Shown here one piece after another: positions 1 to 4,921 of a DNA stretch of 5,949 nt. The stretch is from an uncultured Oscillospiraceae bacterium (GTDB lineage: Bacteria; Bacillota; Clostridia; Oscillospirales; Oscillospiraceae): the NCBI GenBank assembly GCA_944385645.1, contig CALWYA010000102.1, positions 1-5,949 of the forward strand, in the 5' to 3' direction. How positions within the stretch are numbered: the stretch's first letter is position 1; each line of letters starts with the position of its first letter. The notes below the pieces were generated by a model. The model was not told where the DNA came from. It saw only the letters and a program-made list of their open reading frames with translations, and searched no databases. The position numbers and the translations under genes were made by a program.

Positions 1-152
1 ATGCCGATCAGGCCGGCCACCATGAACACGTCGCCGTGGGCGAAGTTGATCAGGCGCAGGATGCCGTACACCATGGTGTAGCCGATGGCGATGAGGGCGT
101 ACTGGCCGCCCACCGAGATGCCAAAGAGCAGGGTGGAGATGAAAAGTTCCAT
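1..152 (-). CDS. livH: Branched-chain amino acid ABC transporter permease LivH, N-terminal part (cut by window edge)
   Basis: Only the first 50 codons are present; the gene continues beyond base 1. The peptide begins MELFISTLLFGISVGGQYAL and continues with a hydrophobic stretch containing GYTMVYGILRLINFAHGD. This is the typical N-terminus of LivH permeases, with the conserved Gly-rich first membrane segment and the 'INFAHG' motif. In the family, LivH pairs with LivM to form the membrane channel of the high-affinity branched-chain amino acid (or related ligand) importer, powered by LivG and LivF. The ATG at 152-150 is chosen because a GGGAGGA ribosome-binding site (166-160) lies 7 bases upstream. 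It lies downstream of the livJ-like gene on the same strand, 180 bases away, so the two are probably co-transcribed. The exact substrate cannot be read from this fragment. Confidence 0.93.
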   Translation of the reverse strand, partial: MELFISTLLFGISVGGQYALIAIGYTMVYGILRLINFAHGDVFMVAGLIG

Positions 153-159
153 AGGCGGG

Positions 160-166
160 TCCTCCC
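160..166 (-). promoter_or_regulatory. Ribosome-binding site of livH
   Basis: On the minus strand this reads GGGAGGA, 7 bases before the livH ATG. It fixes the start of the cut-off permease gene. Confidence 0.8.
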
Positions 167-192
167 ATTCTAGTTTCTCTCATACGAACCGG

Positions 193-241
193 CTGGGCTG
201 TCGCAAAGGGAGGGAGCGGTCCTCCCCTTGAGACGGCCCAG
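193..241. repeat. Long imperfect inverted repeat (21-base arms) in the livJ-livH gap
   Basis: Arms 193-213 and 221-241 are complementary at 18 of 21 positions, around a 7-base loop (214-220, gagcggt). On the livJ-livH transcript one of the three non-matching pairs is a G-U wobble (position 227 with 207). There is no U-run after it on either strand, so a classical intrinsic terminator is not supported. The position, after the binding-protein gene and before the permease gene, suggests an RNA structure that stabilises the livJ message or dampens read-through into livH. That role is inference. Confidence 0.6.
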
Positions 242-254
242 TCCAGAGGGATAG

Positions 255-302
255 CGCGCAGGCAGGCGGGGATGTGCTCCCCGCCTGCCCGGCGGCTGCG
301 CG
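255..302. repeat. Perfect GC-rich hairpin downstream of livJ
   Basis: The core is a perfect 11-bp inverted repeat, ggcaggcgggg at 261-271 and its complement at 279-289, with a 7-base loop (272-278). An outer 6-bp stem (255-260 with 297-302) extends it, with bases 290-296 unpaired on one side. It starts about 30 bases after the livJ stop codon in the direction of livJ transcription. On the minus strand it is followed by a C/G-mixed sequence and not a U tract, so it could be a Rho-independent-like attenuator only in a weak sense. A 3'-end stabiliser or processing structure is equally possible. Confidence 0.7.
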
Positions 303-332
303 ACAGGGTGGGATGCGCGGTCCGGGATCAGA

Positions 333-1565
333 TCACTGGACCTGCTGGACGGTCTCCAGCTCCCAGGCGCCATCGTTGGTGGAGTGCTTGATGTAGGCGG
401 TGTCCCGGACGGCGTCGCCGTTCACGTCGTCAAAGGCGATGTGGCCGGACACGCCGTCAAAGGTCACGTCCCACAGAGCGGCCTTGATGGCGGCGGGGTC
501 GGTGGAGCCGGCGGCCTTGATAGCCTCCAGAGCCACATAGTAGGCGTCGTGGCCCATGGCGGACACGGCGGCGATGGTGTCGTTGCCGCCGTTGGCCTCC
601 AGGGCGCCGTCGGCGGTGTTCAGATAGTTCTTGAAGCCCTCGTCGAACTCAGCGTCGCCACCCTCCTGATAGAAGGTGGACACGTACAGCTGGATGTCGG
701 TGCCCTCAGCGGCCTCCAGCACCTTGTTGTCGTCCAGAGTGTCGGAGCCCAGGATGGGGATGTCGATGCCCAGAGAGGCGGCCTGGCTGATGATCTGGGT
801 GGCGTAGGCGATGGAGACGGGGGTGAAGATGACGTCGGCGCCGGCCTGCTGGGCCTGGGTCAGGTAGGAGTTGAAGTCGGAGTTGTTGGTGGTGTAGGAG
901 GCCTTGATGACCTCGCCGCCGGCGGCGGTAAAGGCCTGCTCGAAGAAGGTGATCAGGCCCTGGTCATACTCGTTGCCCGCCTCGCCCAGGCAGTAGGCCA
1001 CCTGGGCGTCGAACTTGTCCTTGGCGAAGTTGGCCAGCACGGTGCCCTGGAAGGGGTCCAGGAAGCAGATGCGGAAGTAGTAGTCGTTGCCGGCGGTCAC
1101 GTTGGGGTTGGTGCAGGTGACGCCGATGGCGGAGATGCCCGCGTTGCCGAAGGTGGGGCCGGCGGCGATAGACACGCCGGAGCCATAGGAGCCCAGCACC
1201 ATGGACACGCCCTCGCTCACCAGCTGGGAGGCGGCGGTCAGGGCCTTGTCGGTGGTGGAGCCGTTGTCAGAGGGGACCAGCTGCACGGTGTACTCCACGC
1301 CGCCCACCTCCACGGTGGGGGTGACGGAGTTGGCGTACTGCATGCCCAGGAACTCCTTGTTGCCGCCGGAGGCGGAGTCGCCGGTGAAGGGCTCGAACAC
1401 GCCGATCTTGATCACGTTGTCGCCGGCGGGGGTGGAGGTGCTGGGGGTGGAGGAGTCGGAGGGGGTGCTGCCCGAGGGGGTGGAGGTGGTGCCGCCCCCG
1501 CAGCCGGCCAGCAGGCTCAGCAGCATGGCGGCGGACAGAGCGCTTGCAAGAAACTTCTTCATCAT
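333..1565 (-). CDS. livJ: ABC transporter substrate-binding lipoprotein, LivJ / leucine-isoleucine-valine-binding type
   Basis: This is a 410-residue extracytoplasmic solute receptor that captures a ligand and hands it to a LivHM-type permease. Residues 1-21 form a lipoprotein signal peptide (MMKKFL, then a hydrophobic core), ending in the lipobox LAGC with Cys22 as the lipid-anchored residue. Residues 24-50 are a Ser/Thr/Pro linker. From residue 51 (VIKIGVFEPFTGDSASGG) the type I periplasmic-binding fold of the Peripla_BP_6 family follows, with typical stretches such as AASQLVSEGVSMVLGSYGSG, GADVIFTPV and AAVSAMGHDAYYVALEAI. The length fits the family. The ATG at 1565 is preferred over an in-frame ATG at 1622: it has an AAAAGGAG site 7 bases upstream and puts the signal peptide at the N-terminus, whereas the longer form would add 19 residues before it. 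The next codon is also ATG. The livH neighbour supports a Liv system. The ligand is uncertain, since this family also binds other amino acids, amides and organic acids. Confidence 0.93.
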   Translation of the reverse strand: MMKKFLASALSAAMLLSLLAGCGGGTTSTPSGSTPSDSSTPSTSTPAGDNVIKIGVFEPFTGDSASGGNKEFLGMQYANSVTPTVEVGGVEYTVQLVPSDNGSTTDKALTAASQLVSEGVSMVLGSYGSGVSIAAGPTFGNAGISAIGVTCTNPNVTAGNDYYFRICFLDPFQGTVLANFAKDKFDAQVAYCLGEAGNEYDQGLITFFEQAFTAAGGEVIKASYTTNNSDFNSYLTQAQQAGADVIFTPVSIAYATQIISQAASLGIDIPILGSDTLDDNKVLEAAEGTDIQLYVSTFYQEGGDAEFDEGFKNYLNTADGALEANGGNDTIAAVSAMGHDAYYVALEAIKAAGSTDPAAIKAALWDVTFDGVSGHIAFDDVNGDAVRDTAYIKHSTNDGAWELETVQQVQ

Positions 1566-1572
1566 TCTGATA

Positions 1573-1580
1573 CTCCTTTT
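1573..1580 (-). promoter_or_regulatory. Ribosome-binding site of livJ
   Basis: On the minus strand this reads AAAAGGAG, 7 bases before the first of two consecutive ATG codons (1565 and 1562). It decides the start against the upstream ATG at 1622, which lies before this site. Confidence 0.85.
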
Positions 1581-1642
1581 TTCTGGGATGTCCGCGGGGA
1601 AGTGTTTGCGTGGCGAGTACACTTGTGCGCGGATATGTTGTC

Positions 1643-1671
1643 ATTATAGCGTGGCGGCCGAAAAAAAGCAA
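1643..1671 (-). promoter_or_regulatory. Housekeeping (sigma-A type) promoter of livJ
   Basis: Read on the minus strand, a perfect -10 box TATAAT (1648-1643) is preceded by exactly 17 bases and a -35-like TTGCTT (1671-1666, 3 of 6 matches to TTGACA). Upstream of the -35, bases 1676-1702 are A/T-rich on an otherwise GC-rich chromosome and could act as an UP element. A start near base 1636 would give a leader of about 70 bases before the livJ ATG. The -10 and spacing are directly seen; use as a promoter is inference. Confidence 0.75.
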
Positions 1672-1724
1672 GCCGGTTTTGCAAAATAAACCAATAAAAA
1701 TTGCAGGGGCCCGTCCCGGCCCCG

Positions 1725-1753
1725 GCATATCGGGGGGCCTGTCCTCATAGATA
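1725..1753 (+). promoter_or_regulatory. Candidate sigma-E promoter of the spoIIIA operon
   Basis: The B. subtilis sigma-E consensus (from memory) is about KMATATW, 14 bases, CATACAWT. Here GCATATC (1725-1731, 6 of 7) is followed by exactly 14 bases and CATAGATA (1746-1753, 6 of 8). A transcript would start near base 1760, just before the spoIIIAA ribosome-binding site, giving a very short leader. It is the best match in the 211-base region upstream of the operon. SpoIIIA operons are sigma-E-controlled in B. subtilis, which supports the reading. An imperfect dyad covers the -10 box. Confidence 0.55.
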
Positions 1754-1761
1754 TGGGACAA

Positions 1762-1770
1762 AGGCGGTGA
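1762..1770 (+). promoter_or_regulatory. Ribosome-binding site of spoIIIAA
   Basis: AGGCGGTGA differs from the ideal AGGAGGTGA by one base and lies 6 bases before the ATG at 1777. It supports that start. Confidence 0.75.
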
Positions 1771-1776
1771 GGGAAC

Positions 1777-2688
1777 ATGGAGAAGGACAGGCGGGCGGCG
1801 GCCTTCCGCCAGGCGGCGGGGGCCCTGCCCCCCAGGCTGCGGGCCCTGGCCCTGGCCCTCCCGGAGGGGGAGCAGGGCCGGGCGGAGGAGCTGCGCCTGC
1901 GGGCGGGCCGGCCCATGACAGTGCTGCTGGACGGGGGGGAGCGCCCCCTGGGGGAGGGGCCGGTGGAGGTGGAGGAGCTGGAGCGGCTGCTGGAGCTGGC
2001 CAGCCAGTCCTCAGTCCACGCGGTGCTGCCCCAGCTGCGCCGGGGCTATCTGACCATGGCGGGGGGGCACCGGATCGGCCTGTGCGGCACGGCGGTCCTC
2101 CGGGCGGGGGAGCTCCACGCCCTGTCCCCCCTGTCCTCGGCGGACATCCGGATCGCCCGGCAGGTGAGGGGGGCCTGCACCCCAGTGCTGGACAGGCTGT
2201 GCCCCGGGGGCGTTTTGGGGGATACCCTGCTCCTCTCGCCCCCCGGCCTGGGCAAGACCACCCTCCTTCGGGACCTGATCCGGGCGGTGTCCGAGGGGGA
2301 GGGGTGCGCCCCCCGGCGGGTGGCCCTGGCCGACGAGCGGGGGGAGGTGGCCGCCCTGTACGACGGCCTGCCCCAGCTGGAGGTGGGCCGGCGCACCGAC
2401 GTGCTGGAGGGCTGTCCCAAGGCGGCGGGGCTGATGCTCCTGCTGCGGGCCATGAACCCCCAGGTGCTGGCCGCCGACGAGATCACCGCCCCGGAGGACC
2501 TGGAGGCCCTGTCTCAGGCGGCGGGCTGCGGGGTGACCCTTTTGGCCACCGCCCACGGGGCGGACCGGGCCGACCTGACCCGCCGGCCCCTGTACCGGCG
2601 GCTGCTGGAGCTGGGCCTGTTCCGGTATCTGGTGACCATCCGCCGGGCGGGGGACGGGCGGCAGTATGAGGTGGAGGAGCTGAGATAG
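1777..2688 (+). CDS. spoIIIAA: Stage III sporulation protein AA, ATPase of the mother cell-forespore channel
   Basis: This 303-residue protein is a cytoplasmic AAA-type ATPase related to the secretion ATPases of type II and type IV pilus systems. It is thought to energise the SpoIIIA-SpoIIQ channel from the mother-cell side. An N-terminal domain (about 1-145) includes the family-like stretch RRGYLTMAGGHRIGLCGTAV (89-108). The Walker A loop is SPPGLGKTT (154-162, catalytic Lys160). The conserved ALADERGEVA lies at 183-192 and the Walker B strand with its acidic pair is VLAADE (230-235, Asp234, Glu235). His260 in LLATAHG fits the sensor region. The first Gly of the textbook Walker A is Ser here; I believe this is common in clostridial SpoIIIAA. 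The gene opens the operon, and its stop is one base before the spoIIIAB start. Length is close to the usual roughly 300 residues. Confidence 0.96.
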   Translation: MEKDRRAAAFRQAAGALPPRLRALALALPEGEQGRAEELRLRAGRPMTVLLDGGERPLGEGPVEVEELERLLELASQSSVHAVLPQLRRGYLTMAGGHRIGLCGTAVLRAGELHALSPLSSADIRIARQVRGACTPVLDRLCPGGVLGDTLLLSPPGLGKTTLLRDLIRAVSEGEGCAPRRVALADERGEVAALYDGLPQLEVGRRTDVLEGCPKAAGLMLLLRAMNPQVLAADEITAPEDLEALSQAAGCGVTLLATAHGADRADLTRRPLYRRLLELGLFRYLVTIRRAGDGRQYEVEELR

Positions 2689-2689
2689 T

Positions 2690-3199
2690 ATGGTGAAGCT
2701 GTTGGGGGCCGCCCTGGTGGCGGGGGGTTGCGCCTGGCTGGGCTTCCGGCGGGCGCTGGAGCTGAAGGACCGGGTCCGGGCCCTGGAGCAGATGGCCGGG
2801 GGGCTGGCCCTGGTGGAGCGGGAGCTGGCGCTGGGGGCGCCCCCGCTGCCCCGGCTGCTGGAGGGGGCGGCCGGGCGGTGCGACGGGCCGGCGGCGGAGC
2901 TGTTTGCCGGCTGCGCCCGGGCCCTGGCCCGCCCGGACCGGGAGGGCTTCCCCGCCCTGTGGCGCGGCCAGGTGGCCCGGCTGGAGGCCCTGGGAGAGGA
3001 GGGCCGGGAGGCCCTGGGACCCCTGGGGGAGATCCTGGGCCGGTACGACTGCCGGGAGCAGCGGGCGGGGCTGGCCGCCGTCCGGGGGAGGCTGGAGGAG
3101 CTGTCCGTCCTGGCCCGGGCGGACAGCCGCCGCCGGGGCAGGGTCTACGAGGCCTTGGGCCTGTCCGGCGGGGCCTTTCTGGTGGTCCTGCTGCTGTAA
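2690..3199 (+). CDS. spoIIIAB: Stage III sporulation protein AB
   Basis: This 169-residue membrane protein has one hydrophobic segment at the N-terminus (about 3-20, with GGCAWLGFRRALEL at 12-25) and another at the very C-terminus (about 157-169, ending FLVVLLL). Between them is a helical, charged domain rich in Leu, Ala, Arg and Glu. This layout and length match SpoIIIAB (about 170 residues in B. subtilis), whose soluble domain resembles the cytoplasmic domain of the type II secretion platform protein GspF. It presumably anchors the SpoIIIAA ATPase to the channel. The ATG follows the spoIIIAA stop after a single base; GGAGGAG at 2673-2679 is 10 bases upstream, so translation is probably coupled. 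Overall similarity is weaker than for AA or AC, and identification leans partly on position. Confidence 0.9.
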   Translation: MVKLLGAALVAGGCAWLGFRRALELKDRVRALEQMAGGLALVERELALGAPPLPRLLEGAAGRCDGPAAELFAGCARALARPDREGFPALWRGQVARLEALGEEGREALGPLGEILGRYDCREQRAGLAAVRGRLEELSVLARADSRRRGRVYEALGLSGGAFLVVLLL

Positions 3200-3212
3200 A
3201 GGAAAACACCCT

Positions 3213-3242
3213 GCGTGTCCGCCCCGGAGGGGGCGGACACGC
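3213..3242. repeat. Perfect 13-bp hairpin between spoIIIAB and spoIIIAC
   Basis: gcgtgtccgcccc (3213-3225) and its exact complement (3230-3242) enclose a 4-base loop, ggag. The structure starts 14 bases after the spoIIIAB stop and is flanked by A-rich sequence on both sides. No U-run follows on the plus strand, so it is not a standard intrinsic terminator. It may be an RNA-processing or stability element that sets different levels for AA-AB and AC-AG, or a partial terminator. The hairpin is plain; the role is inference. Confidence 0.75.
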
Positions 3243-3265
3243 GAAAAACAAATCGAACACCAAAG

Positions 3266-3274
3266 AAAGGGAGG
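3266..3274 (+). promoter_or_regulatory. Ribosome-binding site of spoIIIAC
   Basis: AAAGGGAGG lies 8 bases before the GTG at 3283. It decides the start of this small gene, because no suitable in-frame ATG exists near the N-terminus. Confidence 0.8.
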
Positions 3275-3282
3275 AATTCCCC

Positions 3283-3477
3283 GTGGATGTGGATCTGATT
3301 TTCCGGATCGCCGCCATTGGCATCCTGGTGGCGGTGCTCAACCAGGTGCTCAGCCGGGCGGGCCGGGACGAGCAGGCCATGATGACCACCCTGGCCGGCC
3401 TGGTGGTGGTGCTGATGATGGTGGTGCGGGAGATCGCCAGTCTGTTCGACCTGGTGAAATCCCTGTTTGGCCTGTGA
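3283..3477 (+). CDS. spoIIIAC: Stage III sporulation protein AC (small membrane protein, GTG start)
   Basis: This 64-residue protein begins (V/M)DVDLIFRIAAIGILVAVLNQ and has two membrane-spanning helices (about 5-25 and 34-54) joined by a short polar loop, SRAGRDEQA. It ends in the amphipathic tail SLFDLVKSLFGL. It resembles B. subtilis SpoIIIAC in length (about 68 residues) and in the pattern V-D-V-x-x-I-F-x-I-A. SpoIIIAC is a small subunit of the membrane part of the SpoIIIA channel in the mother-cell-derived membrane. The gene starts with GTG: the only nearby ATG (3287) is out of frame, and a strong ribosome-binding site sits 8 bases before the GTG. It follows the 83-base AB-AC gap, and its stop codon overlaps the ATG of spoIIIAD by one base. 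Confidence 0.94.
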   Translation: MDVDLIFRIAAIGILVAVLNQVLSRAGRDEQAMMTTLAGLVVVLMMVVREIASLFDLVKSLFGL

Positions 3478-3866
3478 TGGAGGGGGCGGTGAAGCTGGCC
3501 GCCGTGGCGGTGACGGCGGCAGTGCTCAGCGGGGTGCTGCGGAAGAACACCCCCGAGCTGGCCCTGCTGCTGGTGCTGGCCGCCGGGCTCTGGATGCTGG
3601 CCCTGGCGGCCGGCGCCCTGGAGGCGGCAGTGGCGCTGATGGAGGAGCTGGCCGCCCGGGCGGGGCTGACCGACGCCCTGCTGGAGCCGGTGCTGAAGGT
3701 GGTGGCCCTGTCCATTCTCACCCGGCTGACCGCCGAGCTGTGCCGGTCGGCGGGGGAGGGGGGGCTGGCCGCCTTCGCGGAGGCGGCGGGGACCGCCCTG
3801 GCCCTGGCCGCCGCCCTGCCCCTGGTGCGGGCGGTGGCCCAGCTGATGGGGGAGCTGCTGACATGA
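3477..3866 (+). CDS. spoIIIAD: Stage III sporulation protein AD
   Basis: This 129-residue membrane protein is close to the roughly 133 residues of B. subtilis SpoIIIAD. Hydrophobic segments are seen at about 5-20, 28-52, 70-82 and 105-120. The segment LRKNTPELALLLVLAAG (21-37) matches the conserved 'K...PE.A.LL..A.G' pattern of the family, and LLEPVLKVVALSILTRLTAELCRSAGE (68-94) matches its second conserved block. SpoIIIAD belongs to the membrane core of the channel with AC and AE. The ATG overlaps the spoIIIAC stop (TGATG), and there is no clear Shine-Dalgarno site just upstream, so translation is probably coupled to AC. A GTG at 3489 is a possible but less likely alternative. The stop overlaps the spoIIIAE start by four bases. 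Confidence 0.94.
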   Translation: MEGAVKLAAVAVTAAVLSGVLRKNTPELALLLVLAAGLWMLALAAGALEAAVALMEELAARAGLTDALLEPVLKVVALSILTRLTAELCRSAGEGGLAAFAEAAGTALALAAALPLVRAVAQLMGELLT

Positions 3867-4921
3867 GGCGGATCGCGGTATTTCTCCTGTGCGCCCTGCT
3901 GGGGGTGATCCCCTGCCTGGGGGCGGAGCTGTCCGTCCCCGGCCTGGACGAGCTGTGGCAGGAGGCGGAAGGCTATGGGGTGGAGGCCGGGGCCGGCCTG
4001 GACGAGGGGCTGTCCAACCTCTTTTCCGACGGGGCGGCTCAGATAGGCGGCCTGCTGCGGGCCAGCCTGACCACCGCCCTGAAGCTGATGGCGGTGGTCC
4101 TCCTGTGCGCCCTGGCCCAGGGGGTCCAGCCCCAGGGGGAGGGGCTCCAGCCGGTGACCATCGCCGGGGCCCTGGCCGTCACCGCCCTGACCATGACGGA
4201 CATGGCGGCTATGATCGGCCTGGGCCGGGAGACCCTGGGCCGGATGTCGGCCTTCTCCGACCTGCTGCTGCCGGTGGTGGCGGTGCTGACGGCGGCCACC
4301 GGGGGTCTCACCGGGGCGGCGGTGCGGCAGAGCGCCACCGTCCTCTTCTCCCAGCTGCTGCTCACCGCCATGGACCGGCTGCTCATCCCCCTGGTGTACG
4401 CCTATGTGGCGGTGAGCTGCGCCCACGCGGCGGTGGGCAATCCGGGGCTGGAGCGGCTGGCCGGCCTGCTGAAGGGGGCGGCCACCGCCCTGCTCACCGG
4501 CCTGCTGCTGGCCTTTGTGGGCTATCTCACCGCCAGCGGGGCCATCGCCGGCAGCGTGGACGCGGCGGCGGTGAAGGCGGCCAAGCTGGCCATCTCCCGG
4601 GCCATCCCGGTGGTGGGGGGCGTACTGGCCGACGCCTCCGAGTCGGTGCTGGCCGGGGCGGGGGCCCTCCGGGGGACGGTGGGGGCGGCGGGCCTCATCG
4701 TGGTGCTGGCCATCTGCCTGGGGCCCTTCCTGCGCCTGGCCCTCCAATACCTGGTCTACAAGGGGACGGGGGCCCTGTGCGCCGCCGTGGCCCAGCCCAG
4801 GCTGAGTAAACTGATCGACGCCATCGGCGGGGCCTTCGGCCTGGTGCTGGGCATGACGGGGGCGGGGGCCCTGATTCTGCTGGTGAGCCTGGTGTCGGCC
4901 ATGACGGCGGTGACGGCATGA
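3863..4921 (+). CDS. spoIIIAE: Stage III sporulation protein AE (polytopic membrane protein)
   Basis: This 352-residue protein is the largest membrane component of the SpoIIIA channel. It starts with a likely cleaved signal peptide (MRRIAVFLLCALLGVIPCLGA), then an extracytoplasmic stretch to about 60, then roughly seven to eight hydrophobic segments (near 68-85, 98-120, 132-150, 164-188, 206-226, 275-297 and 332-352). The block AVKAAKLAISRAIPVVGGVLADASES (236-261) matches the family signature around 'K.AKFA....VPVVG...sDA.e'. B. subtilis SpoIIIAE is about 399 residues, so this version is somewhat shorter. The ATG is chosen because GGGGGAG (3848-3854) lies 8 bases upstream and the signal peptide begins there; it overlaps the spoIIIAD stop (ATGA). 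The reading frame stays open for more than 130 codons upstream, but that part lies over spoIIIAC and spoIIIAD. Confidence 0.95.
   Translation: MRRIAVFLLCALLGVIPCLGAELSVPGLDELWQEAEGYGVEAGAGLDEGLSNLFSDGAAQIGGLLRASLTTALKLMAVVLLCALAQGVQPQGEGLQPVTIAGALAVTALTMTDMAAMIGLGRETLGRMSAFSDLLLPVVAVLTAATGGLTGAAVRQSATVLFSQLLLTAMDRLLIPLVYAYVAVSCAHAAVGNPGLERLAGLLKGAATALLTGLLLAFVGYLTASGAIAGSVDAAAVKAAKLAISRAIPVVGGVLADASESVLAGAGALRGTVGAAGLIVVLAICLGPFLRLALQYLVYKGTGALCAAVAQPRLSKLIDAIGGAFGLVLGMTGAGALILLVSLVSAMTAVTA

Noticed and set aside
170..373. A small minus-strand open frame in the livJ-livH gap
   Set aside because: It overlaps the end of livJ and both hairpins, has no ribosome-binding site that I can identify, and resembles no protein family.
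1566..1622. Upstream ATG that would lengthen LivJ by 19 residues
   Set aside because: It would place charged residues before the lipoprotein signal peptide and would ignore the AAAAGGAG site located just before the ATG at 1565.
384..1649. A 421-codon open frame antisense to almost all of livJ
   Set aside because: It is rich in Gly, Val, Ala and His with no recognisable domain, as expected for a frame read opposite a GC-rich gene. The minus-strand protein has a signal peptide, lipobox and full binding fold.
1687..1704. A/T-rich stretch compared with the CodY box, a regulator of branched-chain amino acid genes in Firmicutes
   Set aside because: About 9 of 15 positions fit the consensus as I recall it, and only one half-site is convincing. 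This is too weak to call in an AT-rich tract.
2236..2262. Walker A of SpoIIIAA with Ser154 in place of the first Gly, considered as a damaged ATPase
   Set aside because: The catalytic GKTT, the DERGE block and the Walker B acidic pair are intact. I recall Ser at this position in other clostridial SpoIIIAA proteins, so loss of function is not indicated.
1701..2669. A 322-codon plus-strand frame overlapping spoIIIAA
   Set aside because: It is composed mostly of Gly, Pro, Ala and Arg repeats. The alternative frame gives SpoIIIAA with Walker A and B motifs and a good ribosome-binding site.
3213..3242. The AB-AC hairpin as an intrinsic terminator
   Set aside because: No U-run follows the stem on the plus strand, and the genes downstream belong to the same conserved operon.
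3350..4747. A 465-codon minus-strand open frame across spoIIIAC, AD and AE
   Set aside because: Its sequence is low-complexity (Gly, Gln, Arg, His rich), and it lies opposite three clearly identified sporulation genes. The missing stop codons reflect high GC content.
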